The position numbers and the translations under genes are program-made. From Streptomyces microflavus (GTDB lineage: Bacteria; Actinomycetota; Actinomycetes; Streptomycetales; Streptomycetaceae): 64,000 nt of DNA. Position 1 is the stretch's first letter. The number at the start of each line of letters is the position of its first letter. The DNA is taken from positions 620,001 to 684,000 of the forward strand of contig NZ_BMUG01000002.1 in assembly GCF_014650075.1 (NCBI RefSeq). Direction: 5' to 3'. Under the pieces are notes generated by a model. That model made no database searches. It was not told the origin of the DNA and saw only the letters and a program-made list of their open reading frames with translations. Of the stretch, positions 8,669 through 16,737 are shown in pieces.

Positions 8669-9576
8669 CCACCATCGAGATCGACCACACCTCGCGCTGG
8701 TTCGGCAATGTGGTCGCCGTCAACGACGTCTCCATGACGGTGGGCCCCGGCGTCACCGGGCTGCTCGGCCCGAACGGCGCCGGAAAGTCCACGCTCATCA
8801 ACATGATGGGCGGATTCCTCGCCCCTTCGACGGGGAAGGTCACGCTCGGCGGACGGCCGATCTGGCGCAACGAGAGCGTCTACAAGGAGATCGGCATCGT
8901 CCCGGAGCGGGAAGGGATGTACGACTTCCTGACCGGCAAGGAGTTCGTCGTCGCCAACGCCGAACTCCAGGGCCTGGGAGGCGCGGAGGCGCAGAAGGCG
9001 CTGGCCACGGTCCAGATGGAGTACGCGCAGGACCGCAAGATCTCCACGTACAGCAAGGGCATGCGCCAGCGCGTGAAGATGGCGTCCGCGCTGGTCCACG
9101 AGCCCTCGGTGCTGCTGCTGGACGAGCCGTTCAACGGGATGGACCCGCGCCAGCGGATGCAGCTGATGGATCTGCTGCGGCGGATGGGGGCCGAGGGCCG
9201 TACGGTCCTGTTCTCCTCCCACATCCTCGAAGAGGTCGAGCAGCTGGCCTCGCACATCGAGGTGATCGTGGCGGGACGGCACGCCGCCTCCGGCGACTTC
9301 CGGAAGATCCGCCGCCTGATGACGGACCGTCCGCACCGCTACCTGGTCCGCTCCAGCGACGACCGGGCGCTGGCGGCCGCGCTCATCGCCGACCCGTCGA
9401 CGGCGGGCATCGAGGTCGACCTGACCGAGAAGGCCCTGCGCATCCAGGCCGTCGACTTCGGACGGTTCACCGAACTGCTGCCGAAGGTGGCCCGTGAACA
9501 GGGCATCCGGCTGCTGACCGTCTCCCCGTCCGACGAATCCCTCGAATCGGTCTTTTCCTACCTCGTAGCGGCCTGA
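8665..9576 (+). CDS. ABC exporter ATP-binding protein 2
   Basis: 303 aa. Second ATPase of the operon: Walker A GPNGAGKST, signature YSKGMRQRVKMA, Walker B VLLLDEP, switch His in SSHILEE, then a C-terminal DUF4162-like extension that may contact the permease. The GTG start at 8665 overlaps the stop of permease 1 in a GTGA quartet, so translation is coupled. The two ATPase-permease pairs in one operon suggest either two related exporters or one heteromeric pump with two distinct nucleotide-binding subunits. Confidence 0.9.
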   Translation: MTTIEIDHTSRWFGNVVAVNDVSMTVGPGVTGLLGPNGAGKSTLINMMGGFLAPSTGKVTLGGRPIWRNESVYKEIGIVPEREGMYDFLTGKEFVVANAELQGLGGAEAQKALATVQMEYAQDRKISTYSKGMRQRVKMASALVHEPSVLLLDEPFNGMDPRQRMQLMDLLRRMGAEGRTVLFSSHILEEVEQLASHIEVIVAGRHAASGDFRKIRRLMTDRPHRYLVRSSDDRALAAALIADPSTAGIEVDLTEKALRIQAVDFGRFTELLPKVAREQGIRLLTVSPSDESLESVFSYLVAA

Positions 9577-9606
9577 GTAGTGGCCTGAAAGGAGCTGTGC
9601 ACCGTC

Positions 9607-10326
9607 ATGTACGACCCCACAGTCGCCCGGCTCACCTACCGGGCCCTGCTCGGCCGGCGCCGGGCCGCCATCCTGTTCGTCCTTCCCGCGCTGCTGCTGG
9701 TCATCGCGGCGGCGGTCCGCATGTTCGCCGGAGCCGACGACCAGGTCGCCGCCAACGTCCTCGGCGGCTTCGCCATCGCCACGATGGTGCCGCTGATCGG
9801 CGTGATCGCCGGAACCGGGGCGATCGGCCCCGAGATCGACGACGGCTCGATCGTCTATCTGCTGGCCAAGCCGGTGAAGCGGCCCACGATCATCTTCACC
9901 AAGCTGATCGTCGCCATCGCCGTGACCATGGTCTTCTCCGCCCTGCCGACCCTGCTCGCGGGCCTGATCCTGAACGGCAACGGGCAGCAGATCGCGATCG
10001 CCTACACGATCGCGGCGCTGGTCGCCTCGATCGCGTACAGCGCGCTGTTCCTGCTCCTGGGCACCATCAGCCGCCACGCGGTCGTCATCGGCCTGGTGTA
10101 CGCGCTGGTCTGGGAGGCCCTCTTCGGCAGCCTGGTGCCGGGCGCGCGGACGCTCAGCGTCCAGCAGTGGTCCCTCGCCGTCGCTGAGAAGGTGGCCGGC
10201 CAGGGCATGGTCACCTCGGAGGTCGGACTGCCGCTCGCGACGGTCCTGCTGGCCGCCGTCACCGTGGCCGCCACCTGGTACGCGGGCCAGAAGCTGCGCG
10301 CGCTGAAGCTGGCCGGGGAGGAGTGA
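9607..10326 (+). CDS. ABC-2 type transporter permease 2
   Basis: 239 aa with six predicted membrane helices, starting LTYRALLGRRRAAILFVLPA. The GPEIDDGSIVYLLAKPVKR segment between the second and third helices is the cytoplasmic coupling region typical of ABC-2 permeases. A ribosome site (AAAGGAG, about 10 nt upstream) supports the ATG at 9607. Thirty bases separate it from ATPase 2, its likely partner. A strong terminator follows at 10359. Confidence 0.88.
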   Translation: MYDPTVARLTYRALLGRRRAAILFVLPALLLVIAAAVRMFAGADDQVAANVLGGFAIATMVPLIGVIAGTGAIGPEIDDGSIVYLLAKPVKRPTIIFTKLIVAIAVTMVFSALPTLLAGLILNGNGQQIAIAYTIAALVASIAYSALFLLLGTISRHAVVIGLVYALVWEALFGSLVPGARTLSVQQWSLAVAEKVAGQGMVTSEVGLPLATVLLAAVTVAATWYAGQKLRALKLAGEE

Positions 10327-10358
10327 GCCCGGCCTGATCCGGTACGCCTGCCACGCAG

Positions 10359-10391
10359 CCCCCGCCCTCCGGAATTCCGGGCGGGGGTTGT
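10359..10391 (+). terminator. Rho-independent terminator of the ABC operon
   Basis: A 9-bp GC-only stem (CCCCCGCCC, 10359-10367, with its complement at 10379-10387) around an 11-nt loop, followed by a short T-containing stretch. It lies 33 bp after the last permease gene. The remaining gap to 10630 holds the promoter region of the next gene and no other recognisable gene. Confidence 0.75.
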
Positions 10392-10630
10392 CGTATGACC
10401 GGGGCAGATATGCGCGTAACCATACGTTTATCGGGTCGTTGGGCAGGGTGCGTGGAGGCAACTGGAATCCGTGGCGTCGTAGCGTTCGTGAAATCGGGGA
10501 GTGCCGGACCCGGGTGAGGCTCAGCCCACCGGTCCGGTCATCGAGTGAGTGGCAACCGTGAGCGTCCTCCACCCCCGCAGCCCGGGGTAGGGGCCGTCCC
10601 TTGTCATTCCCTCGGACGGAAGGCATGCCC

Positions 10631-11338
10631 ATGCCCACGGAAGTCGCCCTGCTCGAATCGCGCGCGCTGCGCGTCGAGCAGATGGGGCGCGTCGACATCC
10701 TCGACAAGGTGAAGAGCCTTGTCATGCTCCCAGACGGAATTCACGTTCGCACAGAGGACGTGGCACGTTACTTCGAAGTATCCACAGAGGTCGTCAAAAA
10801 GGTCACCCAGCGCCATCGGGAAGAGGTGACGGAGAACGGTCTCAAGCTGCTCCGAGGCTCTGAGCTGCAGGTCTTCCATAGGGACATGTTGTCCCTATGG
10901 AAGGGCGGCAAGGAGGAAAGTTATCCACAGGCGGCCACTCAGCTGACCCTGTACACCCGCAGAACCGTCCTCAACGTCGCCATGCTTCTTCGCGACAGCG
11001 ACATCGCCCGCTGCGTCCGTACGTACCTCCTCGACGCCGAGGAATCCCTGCGGGCCCAGTACGACACGCTCGATGCGCGGGTCACCCGGATCGAGAGCTG
11101 CCTCGCCGATGTCGGCAGTGCGCTCCAGGAGCTCGGGCCGGTGCTCTGCCGGATGTCCGAGCGGCTGGACAGCCTGGACCGGAAGGTGGAGGTGACGCAG
11201 CAGCTGGTCGGCGCGATGAGCGTGCGGCTGTCGGACCTGTCTCAGGACGTCGTACGGATGGACGCGCGGTTCGACGCGCGGATGGAGGCCTTCGCGCACC
11301 AGCTGAAGGACCTGCGGCGCCGTAGCGGGCGCCGCTGA
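10631..11338 (+). CDS. Conserved hypothetical, HTH plus coiled coil
   Basis: 235 aa, not assigned to a named family with confidence. Residues ~25-90 look like a small DNA-binding module resembling phage antirepressor or Rha-type regulators: VRTEDVARYFEVSTEVVKKV followed by GLKLLRGSELQVF. The middle has an LTLYTRRTVLNVAMLLRDS segment. The last ~110 residues are amphipathic and heptad-like, suggesting a coiled coil that could mediate oligomerisation. GGAAGG 7 nt before the ATG at 10631 decides this start over the ATG at 10625. A DnaA-box word (TTATCCACA, 10921-10929) falls inside the gene. Confidence 0.7.
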   Translation: MPTEVALLESRALRVEQMGRVDILDKVKSLVMLPDGIHVRTEDVARYFEVSTEVVKKVTQRHREEVTENGLKLLRGSELQVFHRDMLSLWKGGKEESYPQAATQLTLYTRRTVLNVAMLLRDSDIARCVRTYLLDAEESLRAQYDTLDARVTRIESCLADVGSALQELGPVLCRMSERLDSLDRKVEVTQQLVGAMSVRLSDLSQDVVRMDARFDARMEAFAHQLKDLRRRSGRR

Positions 11339-11383
11339 GCTCTCCGGGCCGACGGCAGATGAAGGCTGACGGCAGATGAAGAA

Positions 11384-11428
11384 GGCCCTGTCCGCCGCCG
11401 TTGGGATCCAGCGGCGGCGGACAGGGCC
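11384..11428. terminator. Bidirectional terminator
   Basis: A perfect 17-bp stem (11384-11400 paired with 11412-11428; core GGCCCTGTCCGCCGCCG) with an 11-nt loop between two convergent genes. It should terminate transcription from both sides. Confidence 0.85.
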
Positions 11429-11443
11429 GACAGCGGTGCTACG

Positions 11444-12268
11444 TCAGTGGGGTGCGGGCACGGCCCCCGTGCGGAGCAACTCCTCCAGGACCACCGCGAT
11501 GCCGTCGTGCTCGTTGGACGCGGTGATCTCGTGCGCCACGGCCTTCAGGGTGTCGTGGGCGTTGGCCATGGCCACCCCGTGCCGCGCCCAGCCGAACATC
11601 GGGATGTCGTTCGGCATGTCACCGAAGGCGATGGTGTCGGCGGCCTTCACGCCGAGCCGGCGGGCGGCCAGCGAGAGGCCGGTCGCCTTGCTCAGCCCGA
11701 GCGGGAGGATCTCCACCACTCCGGGGCCCGCCATGACCACGTCGACCAGGTTGCCGACGGCCGCCCGCGCGGCAGTGGCCAGGGCGTCGTCGTCGAGCTC
11801 CGGGTGCTGGAGGTAGACCTTGTTCAGCGGGGCGGCCCACATCTCGGCGGCGTCGTCCACGAAGACGTACGGGAGCGGCCCCTCCTGCACCCGGTAGCCC
11901 GGGCCGACCAGCACCTCGCCCTCCAGGCCGTCGCGGCTGGCGGCCAGCGCCAGCGGGCCGACCTCCGCCTCGACCTTCGAGAGGGCGAGCCCGGCGAGCT
12001 GCCGGTCCAGGGTCAGCGAGGTCAGCAGCTTGTGCTCACCCGCGTGGTAGACCTGCGCGCCCTGGCCGCAGACGGCGAGGCCGTCGTAACCGAGGTCGTC
12101 CAGGATGTGCCGGGTCCAGGGGACCGACCGCCCGGTGACGATGATGTGCGCGGCACCGGCCGCCGTGGCGGCGCCCAGTGCCTCGCGGGTGCGCTCGGAG
12201 ACCGTGTCGTCCCCGCGCAGGAGTGTGCCGTCGAGGTCGGTGGCGACGAGCTTGTAGGGGAAGGTCAC
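11444..12268 (-). CDS. Cof-type HAD-IIB phosphatase
   Basis: 274 aa. HAD motifs: DLDGTLL (I, nucleophile Asp), IVTGRS (II), the Lys in LGLSKATGL (III) and [10 protein letters not shown] (IV); the large cap domain in the middle is of the C2B type. It is a paralogue of 277-1122. The GTG start at 12268 overlaps the stop of serS by four bases (GTGA), so it is translated as a coupled second gene behind seryl-tRNA synthetase. This association recurs in streptomycetes, but a functional reason is not evident. Confidence 0.88.
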   Translation of the reverse strand: MTFPYKLVATDLDGTLLRGDDTVSERTREALGAATAAGAAHIIVTGRSVPWTRHILDDLGYDGLAVCGQGAQVYHAGEHKLLTSLTLDRQLAGLALSKVEAEVGPLALAASRDGLEGEVLVGPGYRVQEGPLPYVFVDDAAEMWAAPLNKVYLQHPELDDDALATAARAAVGNLVDVVMAGPGVVEILPLGLSKATGLSLAARRLGVKAADTIAFGDMPNDIPMFGWARHGVAMANAHDTLKAVAHEITASNEHDGIAVVLEELLRTGAVPAPH

Positions 12269-13542
12269 TTGGAGACCGGTTCCAGGATTTCGCGGCCGCC
12301 CAGGTACGGACGGAGCATCTCGGGGACCCGGACCGAACCGTCGGGCAGCTGGTGGTTCTCCAGGAGCGCCACGATCGTGCGCGGTACGGCGCAGAGGGTG
12401 CCGTTCAGCGTCGCCAGCGGCCGGACCTTCCTGTCCTCGCGCATCCGGACGGAGAGGCGGCGGGCCTGGAAGCTGTCGCAGTTCGACGCGGAGGTCAGCT
12501 CGCGGTACTTGCCCTGGGTCGGGATCCACGCCTCGCAGTCGAACTTGCGCGAGGCCGAAGCGCCGAGGTCACCGGTGGCGACATCGATGACCTGGAAGGG
12601 CAGTTCGAGGCCGGTGAGCCACTGCTTCTCCCACTCCAGGAGCCTGCGGTGCTCGGCCTCGGCGTCCGCCGGGTCGACGTACGAGAACATCTCGACCTTG
12701 TCGAACTGGTGGACGCGGAAGATGCCGCGGGTGTCCTTGCCGTACGTCCCGGCCTCCCGGCGGAAGCAGGGGGAGAACCCGGCGTACCGCAGGGGCAGCT
12801 TGTCCGCCTCCACGATCTCGTCCATGTGGTACGCGGCGAGCGGCACCTCCGAGGTGCCGACCAGGTAGAAGTCGTCCTTCTCCAGGTGGTACACGTTCTC
12901 CGCGGCCTGGCCGAGGAAGCCGGTGCCCTCCATGGCGCGCGGGCGGACCAGCGCGGGGGTCAGCATCGGGATGAAGCCGGCCTCGGTGGCCTGGGCGATC
13001 GCCGCGTTGACGAGGGCGAGCTCCAGGAGGGCGCCGATGCCCGTCAGGTAGTAGAACCGCGAACCGGAGACCTTGGCCCCGCGCTCCATGTCGATGGCGC
13101 CGAGCGCCTCGCCGAGCTCCAGGTGGTCCTTGGGCTCGAAGCCCTCGGCGCCGAAGTCACGGATGGTGCCGTGCGTCTCCAGGACGACGAAGTCCTCCTC
13201 GCCGCCGACCGGCACGTCCTCGTGGACGATGTTGCCGAGCAGGAGGAGCAGCCGCTTGGCCTCGGCGTCTGCCTCGTCCTGGGCGGCGTCGGCCGCCTTG
13301 ACGTCTGCCTTGAGCTGATCGGCCCTCTTGAGGAGCTCGGCGCGCTCCTCGGGGGTGGCCTTGGGGATCAGCTTGCCGAGCTGCTTCTGCTCGGAGCGGA
13401 GTTCGTCGAAGCGGACGCCGGACGACCTGCGCAGCTCGTCGGCGGAGAGCAGGGCGTCGACGAGCGCGACGTCCTCTCCACGGGCGCGCTGGGAGGCGCG
13501 AACACGGTCGGGGTCCTCACGGAGCAGGCGAAGGTCAATCAC
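12265..13542 (-). CDS. serS: Seryl-tRNA synthetase
   Basis: 425 aa, full length. It charges tRNA-Ser with serine in the cytoplasm. N-terminus [18 protein letters not shown] and the following coiled-coil arm ([20 protein letters not shown]) bind the long variable arm of tRNA-Ser. The class II catalytic core shows motif 2 CFRREAG with the loop [10 protein letters not shown] and motif 3 [15 protein letters not shown] near the C-terminus; [13 protein letters not shown] precedes it. Two tRNA-Ser genes lie in the same window (32910, 61769). It leads a two-gene operon with the HAD phosphatase. Confidence 0.97.
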   Translation of the reverse strand: MIDLRLLREDPDRVRASQRARGEDVALVDALLSADELRRSSGVRFDELRSEQKQLGKLIPKATPEERAELLKRADQLKADVKAADAAQDEADAEAKRLLLLLGNIVHEDVPVGGEEDFVVLETHGTIRDFGAEGFEPKDHLELGEALGAIDMERGAKVSGSRFYYLTGIGALLELALVNAAIAQATEAGFIPMLTPALVRPRAMEGTGFLGQAAENVYHLEKDDFYLVGTSEVPLAAYHMDEIVEADKLPLRYAGFSPCFRREAGTYGKDTRGIFRVHQFDKVEMFSYVDPADAEAEHRRLLEWEKQWLTGLELPFQVIDVATGDLGASASRKFDCEAWIPTQGKYRELTSASNCDSFQARRLSVRMREDRKVRPLATLNGTLCAVPRTIVALLENHQLPDGSVRVPEMLRPYLGGREILEPVSK

Positions 13543-13767
13543 CCCTCCAGGCTACCGGTGCGCGGATCTCGCACTCGAACCGATATTGCCGAGCGTGTCA
13601 CTTTGACCGAATTGCCGGAATTGATATTCCTGAGGGGGAATCGCGAGGTGCGATCCGGCGTCTGCGTCAATAACGGCGGTTAACTCCCCTGAACAGGACA
13701 GAAGGTGCAGGCTCTCTTGACGTACGAGCCTTGGGGGAGGGGGAGTTGGGGCCGCCCTTCTCCGGTG

Positions 13768-14085
13768 TTGTCCACAGGAGGGGGTGTGCTGGGATAGTTA
13801 TCCACAGGCTGTGAAGAAGTTCTGTGGATGTCGGAACAGAATGTTCCGGGAGGGGGACGAAGGTGCGCCGATCCCCTGTCTTCGCAGTCGAAACCTGCCC
13901 CGCACGCTCATTCGGGTGGCAATTCGTCGCTCTGGTGAGTTGATCAAGGGAATTCGCGCGACTCGGGAGGGGTCGTGCCGAGTCGGCCGCCTGTGGGTGC
14001 ATCCAGGGTCACTGCGTTGATTTGTCGATGATGTCGCATGAGGGTGTCGACTTGTCCCCAGGTCGAGAAGCCATCCTGTGGATAA
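13768..14085. promoter_or_regulatory. DnaA-box cluster in serS-pheA gap
   Basis: The 744-bp gap between serS and pheA contains three perfect DnaA-box words: TTGTCCACA at 13768-13776, TTATCCACA at 13798-13806 and TTATCCACA on the minus strand at 14077-14085, with weaker relatives at 13823 and 14052. The gap has no convincing gene. It is more AT-rich than its flanks near 13600-13680, just upstream of serS, where the serS promoter must lie. Confidence 0.5.
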
Positions 14086-14187
14086 CTCTGTGGGTGGATG
14101 ACTATCTGTAGGTAGGACCACAGCGGAGCGCACAGAGCGCCCCGGGAGCGGAGCGCACAGAGCACCCCGGAGCGGAGCACTCCACTC

Positions 14188-14262
14188 CAGGGCCCTCCGC
14201 CTCAGGGCACTCCGCTTCAGGGCACTCCGCTTCAGGGCACTCTGCTTCAGGGCACTCCGCTC
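14188..14262. repeat. 15-bp tandem repeat, five units
   Basis: Five head-to-tail copies of CAGGGCACTCCGCTT (units at 14188, 14203, 14218, 14233, 14248, with one to three mismatches). Directly 5' (14121-14180) are two copies of an AGCGGAGCGCACAGAGC unit that is partly complementary to the 15-mer, so the region can fold into alternative hairpins. It lies 25 bp beyond the stop of pheA and could act as its transcription terminator. Confidence 0.8.
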
Positions 14263-14286
14263 CGCGGTGAGCCGCAGCGACCGCTC

Positions 14287-15222
14287 TCAGATCCGCCCGT
14301 CCTGGCTGCGCGCCAGCCAGTCGGAGGCTTCGGTGAAGGAGCTGTCCGAGGTGCCCGCACGCAACGGCCGGACCTCGTCGGCGGAGACCCCCGCCCGCGG
14401 GTACGAACCGAGGAACCGCACCTTCGGGCAGATCCGCTTCAGCCCCATCAGGGCCTCCCCCACCCGCCGGTCCGCGATGTGCCCCTCGGCGTCCACGGCG
14501 AAGCAGTAGTTGCCGATGCCCTCGCCGGTCGGGCGCGACTGGATCAGCATCAGGTTGACGCCGCGCACCGCGAACTCCTGGAGCAGCTCCAGCAGCGCAC
14601 CGGGGTGGTCGTCGCCCAGCCAGATCACGACGGACGTCTTGTCGGCCCCGGTCGGGGCGGACGGCCGGGCCGGGCGGCCCACCAGGACGAAGCGGGTCTG
14701 GGCGTTCTCCGCGTCATGGATCTCCGTGACCAGCGGTTCGAGGCCGTAGGTGGCGGCGGCGAACTCACCGGCGAACGCGGCGTCGTAGCGCCCCTCCTGG
14801 ACCAGCCGGGCGCCGTCCGCGTTGGACGCCGCCGACTCCCACGCGGCCTGCGGGAGGTGGGCCGCCATCCAGTTGCGCACCTGCGGCTGGGCGGCCGGGT
14901 GCGCGGTGACCGTCTTGATGTCCGAGAGCTTGGTGCCCGGCCGCACGAGCAGCGCGAAGGTGATGGAGAGCAGCACCTCGCGGTAGATCATCAGCGGCTC
15001 TCCGCTGGTCAGCGCGTCGAGCGTGGCCGTGATGCCGCCCTCGACGGAGTTCTCGATCGGCACGAGAGCCGCCGCCGCCTCACCGTTGCGTACGGCGTCC
15101 AGGGCCGCCGGTACGGAGACCATCGGGACGAGCTCGCGGGTGGCGGCTTCCGGGAGCGTGCGGAGGGCGACCTCGGTGAAGGTCCCTTCGGGACCGAGAT
15201 AGGCGTAGCGCGTGGCTGACAT
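14287..15222 (-). CDS. pheA: Prephenate dehydratase
   Basis: 311 aa, monofunctional. It converts prephenate to phenylpyruvate in phenylalanine synthesis. The catalytic domain begins YLGPEGTFTEVAL and has the conserved VPIENSVEGG and a SNADGARLV segment. The C-terminal ACT domain (TSVVIWLGDDHPGALLELL, GVNLMLIQSRPTGEGIGNYCFAVD) contains the ESRP-like Phe-binding motif in the form QSRPTGE, so feedback inhibition by phenylalanine is expected. Transcribed alone, in the same direction as serS. The 196-bp gap upstream (15223-15418) holds only short GC-rich repeats. Confidence 0.95.
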   Translation of the reverse strand: MSATRYAYLGPEGTFTEVALRTLPEAATRELVPMVSVPAALDAVRNGEAAAALVPIENSVEGGITATLDALTSGEPLMIYREVLLSITFALLVRPGTKLSDIKTVTAHPAAQPQVRNWMAAHLPQAAWESAASNADGARLVQEGRYDAAFAGEFAAATYGLEPLVTEIHDAENAQTRFVLVGRPARPSAPTGADKTSVVIWLGDDHPGALLELLQEFAVRGVNLMLIQSRPTGEGIGNYCFAVDAEGHIADRRVGEALMGLKRICPKVRFLGSYPRAGVSADEVRPLRAGTSDSSFTEASDWLARSQDGRI

Positions 15223-15418
15223 ACGCTCACCCTATTGCGCCGTACGACGGGGGCCTCGCCGTCTCAGAATCCGGTCGGGGGCCGGGCGCGCAGGGCTCGG
15301 GACCCGCCGGTCACGCGCCCCCCGGCCTCATGAGGCGCCACGGCACGCGCCCCCCGAGGAGCCCCACGGAAGGCGCCACGCACGCGCCCCCGGACCCCCA
15401 TGAGGCCTGCTCGCGGCC

Positions 15419-16732
15419 TCAGGACTCCAGCAGCCGCTGCCCCACGTACTCGCCCTCCGCCGCCCCGCCCGGTACCGCGAACAGGCCGCTCGCCTCGTGC
15501 CGGATGAACGGCGACAGGGCGTCGCCCCGGTCGAGCTTGCGCTGCACTGGTACGAAGCCCTGGAACGGGTCCGCCTGCCAGCAGACGAAGAGCAGCCCGG
15601 CATCCGGAGTGCCGTCCTCCGAGATCCCGTCGTGGTACGAGAACGGGCGCCGGAGCATGGCGGCCCCGCCGTTCTTCTCGGGGGAGGAGATCCGGGCGTG
15701 GGCGTTGTCGGGGATCACGAGCCGTCCGTCCGGGCCCGCCTTGTCGAGGTCCATCGCGGTGGTCTCGCTCCCGCCGCTCAGCGGGGCCCCGTCCGCCTTG
15801 CGCCGCCCGATGACCTGCTCCTGCCGGTCCACCGGAAGCTTCTCCCAGTCGTCCAGCAGCATCCTGATCCGACGGACGACGGCGTACGAACCGCCCTCCA
15901 GCCACTCCTGCGGGGTGCCGGGGGAGGCGGGCACGAAGATCCGCCGGTCGAAGTCCTCGTCGGCCGGCTTCGGGTTGCCGGTCCCGTCGATCTGGCCCAT
16001 CAGATTGCGGGCGGTCATCGGCCGGGCCGTGGCCCCAGGGGTGCGGTTGAAGCCGTTCATCTGCCACCGCACCTTTACTGTTCCCGCGCTCTCCTTCTGT
16101 ACGGCCCGCAGGGCGTGAAAGGCGACGAGCGCGTCGTCGGCGCCGATCTGCACCCACAGGTCGCCGTCGGAGCGCTTGGCGTCGAGCTGGTCGGAGGAGA
16201 ACGGGGGCAGCGGGTCGAGGGCGGCGGGCAGCCGGGAGGTGAGGCCCGTACGCGCGAAGAACGTACGGCCGAAGCCGAAGGTGACGGTGAGGGAGGAGGG
16301 GCCGGCGTCCAGCGCGATCCCGGTGTCGTGGCCGGGCCCGTCCGCCGAGCCTCCCGCCGGGCGGCCCGCCATCAGCTCCCGCACCAGCGCCGACCAGCGC
16401 CGCATCAGGGCCACGGCCTCCTTGCGGCCCGCCCCCGCCACCAGGTCGAAGGCGACGAGGTGGCCCCGGGCCTGAAGCGGAGTGGTGATCCCCGGTTGAT
16501 GTTTCCCGTGAAACATCGCCTCGGTGGAGCCGACGGCCGTCAGGGCGGTAGGCGCGTCGGAGCGGGTCGCGGCATACCCGGCCGCCCCGCCTCCGGCGCC
16601 CAGCACCAGCCCGGTGGCGCCCGCCGCACCCACGCCGCCCAGCAGCCGCCGCCGCGAGACACCGGCGGGGCCGGGGTCCGGGGGAACGGTCGCACCGGTG
16701 GGGGCCGGGTCCTGCTTCCTGGTCTTGCTCAC
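15419..16732 (-). CDS. dtpA: Tat-exported dye-decolorizing peroxidase DtpA
   Basis: 437 aa. A twin-arginine signal (SRRRLLGGVGAAGATGLVLG) shows export of a folded, cofactor-loaded enzyme. DyP-family marks: the GxxDG motif as GQIDGTGNPKP, the distal Arg region, the proximal haem His in DNAHARISSP, and a C-terminal GLLFVCWQADPFQGFVPVQ. It is a haem peroxidase. In S. lividans the orthologue DtpA in the same sco-ecuC-copCD neighbourhood is needed for maturation of the copper oxidase GlxA and for normal development. GTG start at 16732, 5 bp after the copCD stop. A parS-like word lies inside the gene. Confidence 0.92.
   Translation of the reverse strand: MSKTRKQDPAPTGATVPPDPGPAGVSRRRLLGGVGAAGATGLVLGAGGGAAGYAATRSDAPTALTAVGSTEAMFHGKHQPGITTPLQARGHLVAFDLVAGAGRKEAVALMRRWSALVRELMAGRPAGGSADGPGHDTGIALDAGPSSLTVTFGFGRTFFARTGLTSRLPAALDPLPPFSSDQLDAKRSDGDLWVQIGADDALVAFHALRAVQKESAGTVKVRWQMNGFNRTPGATARPMTARNLMGQIDGTGNPKPADEDFDRRIFVPASPGTPQEWLEGGSYAVVRRIRMLLDDWEKLPVDRQEQVIGRRKADGAPLSGGSETTAMDLDKAGPDGRLVIPDNAHARISSPEKNGGAAMLRRPFSYHDGISEDGTPDAGLLFVCWQADPFQGFVPVQRKLDRGDALSPFIRHEASGLFAVPGGAAEGEYVGQRLLES
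16500..16515. promoter_or_regulatory. parS-like site, one mismatch
   Basis: TGTTTCCCGTGAAACA differs from the ParB parS consensus at one position (C for A at base 7). It lies within the dtpA coding sequence. Streptomyces parS sites cluster around oriC, and single-mismatch sites are known to bind ParB in several species. Confidence 0.6.
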
Positions 16733-16737
16733 CGTAC

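Noticed and set aside
14188..14262. CRISPR array
   Set aside because: Units are 15 bp and contiguous without unique spacers, and no cas genes are present.
13543..14286. Possible second replication origin in the serS-pheA gap
   Set aside because: Only three perfect DnaA boxes and no dnaA/dnaN genes; Streptomyces oriC has many more boxes. Kept as a DnaA-box cluster only.
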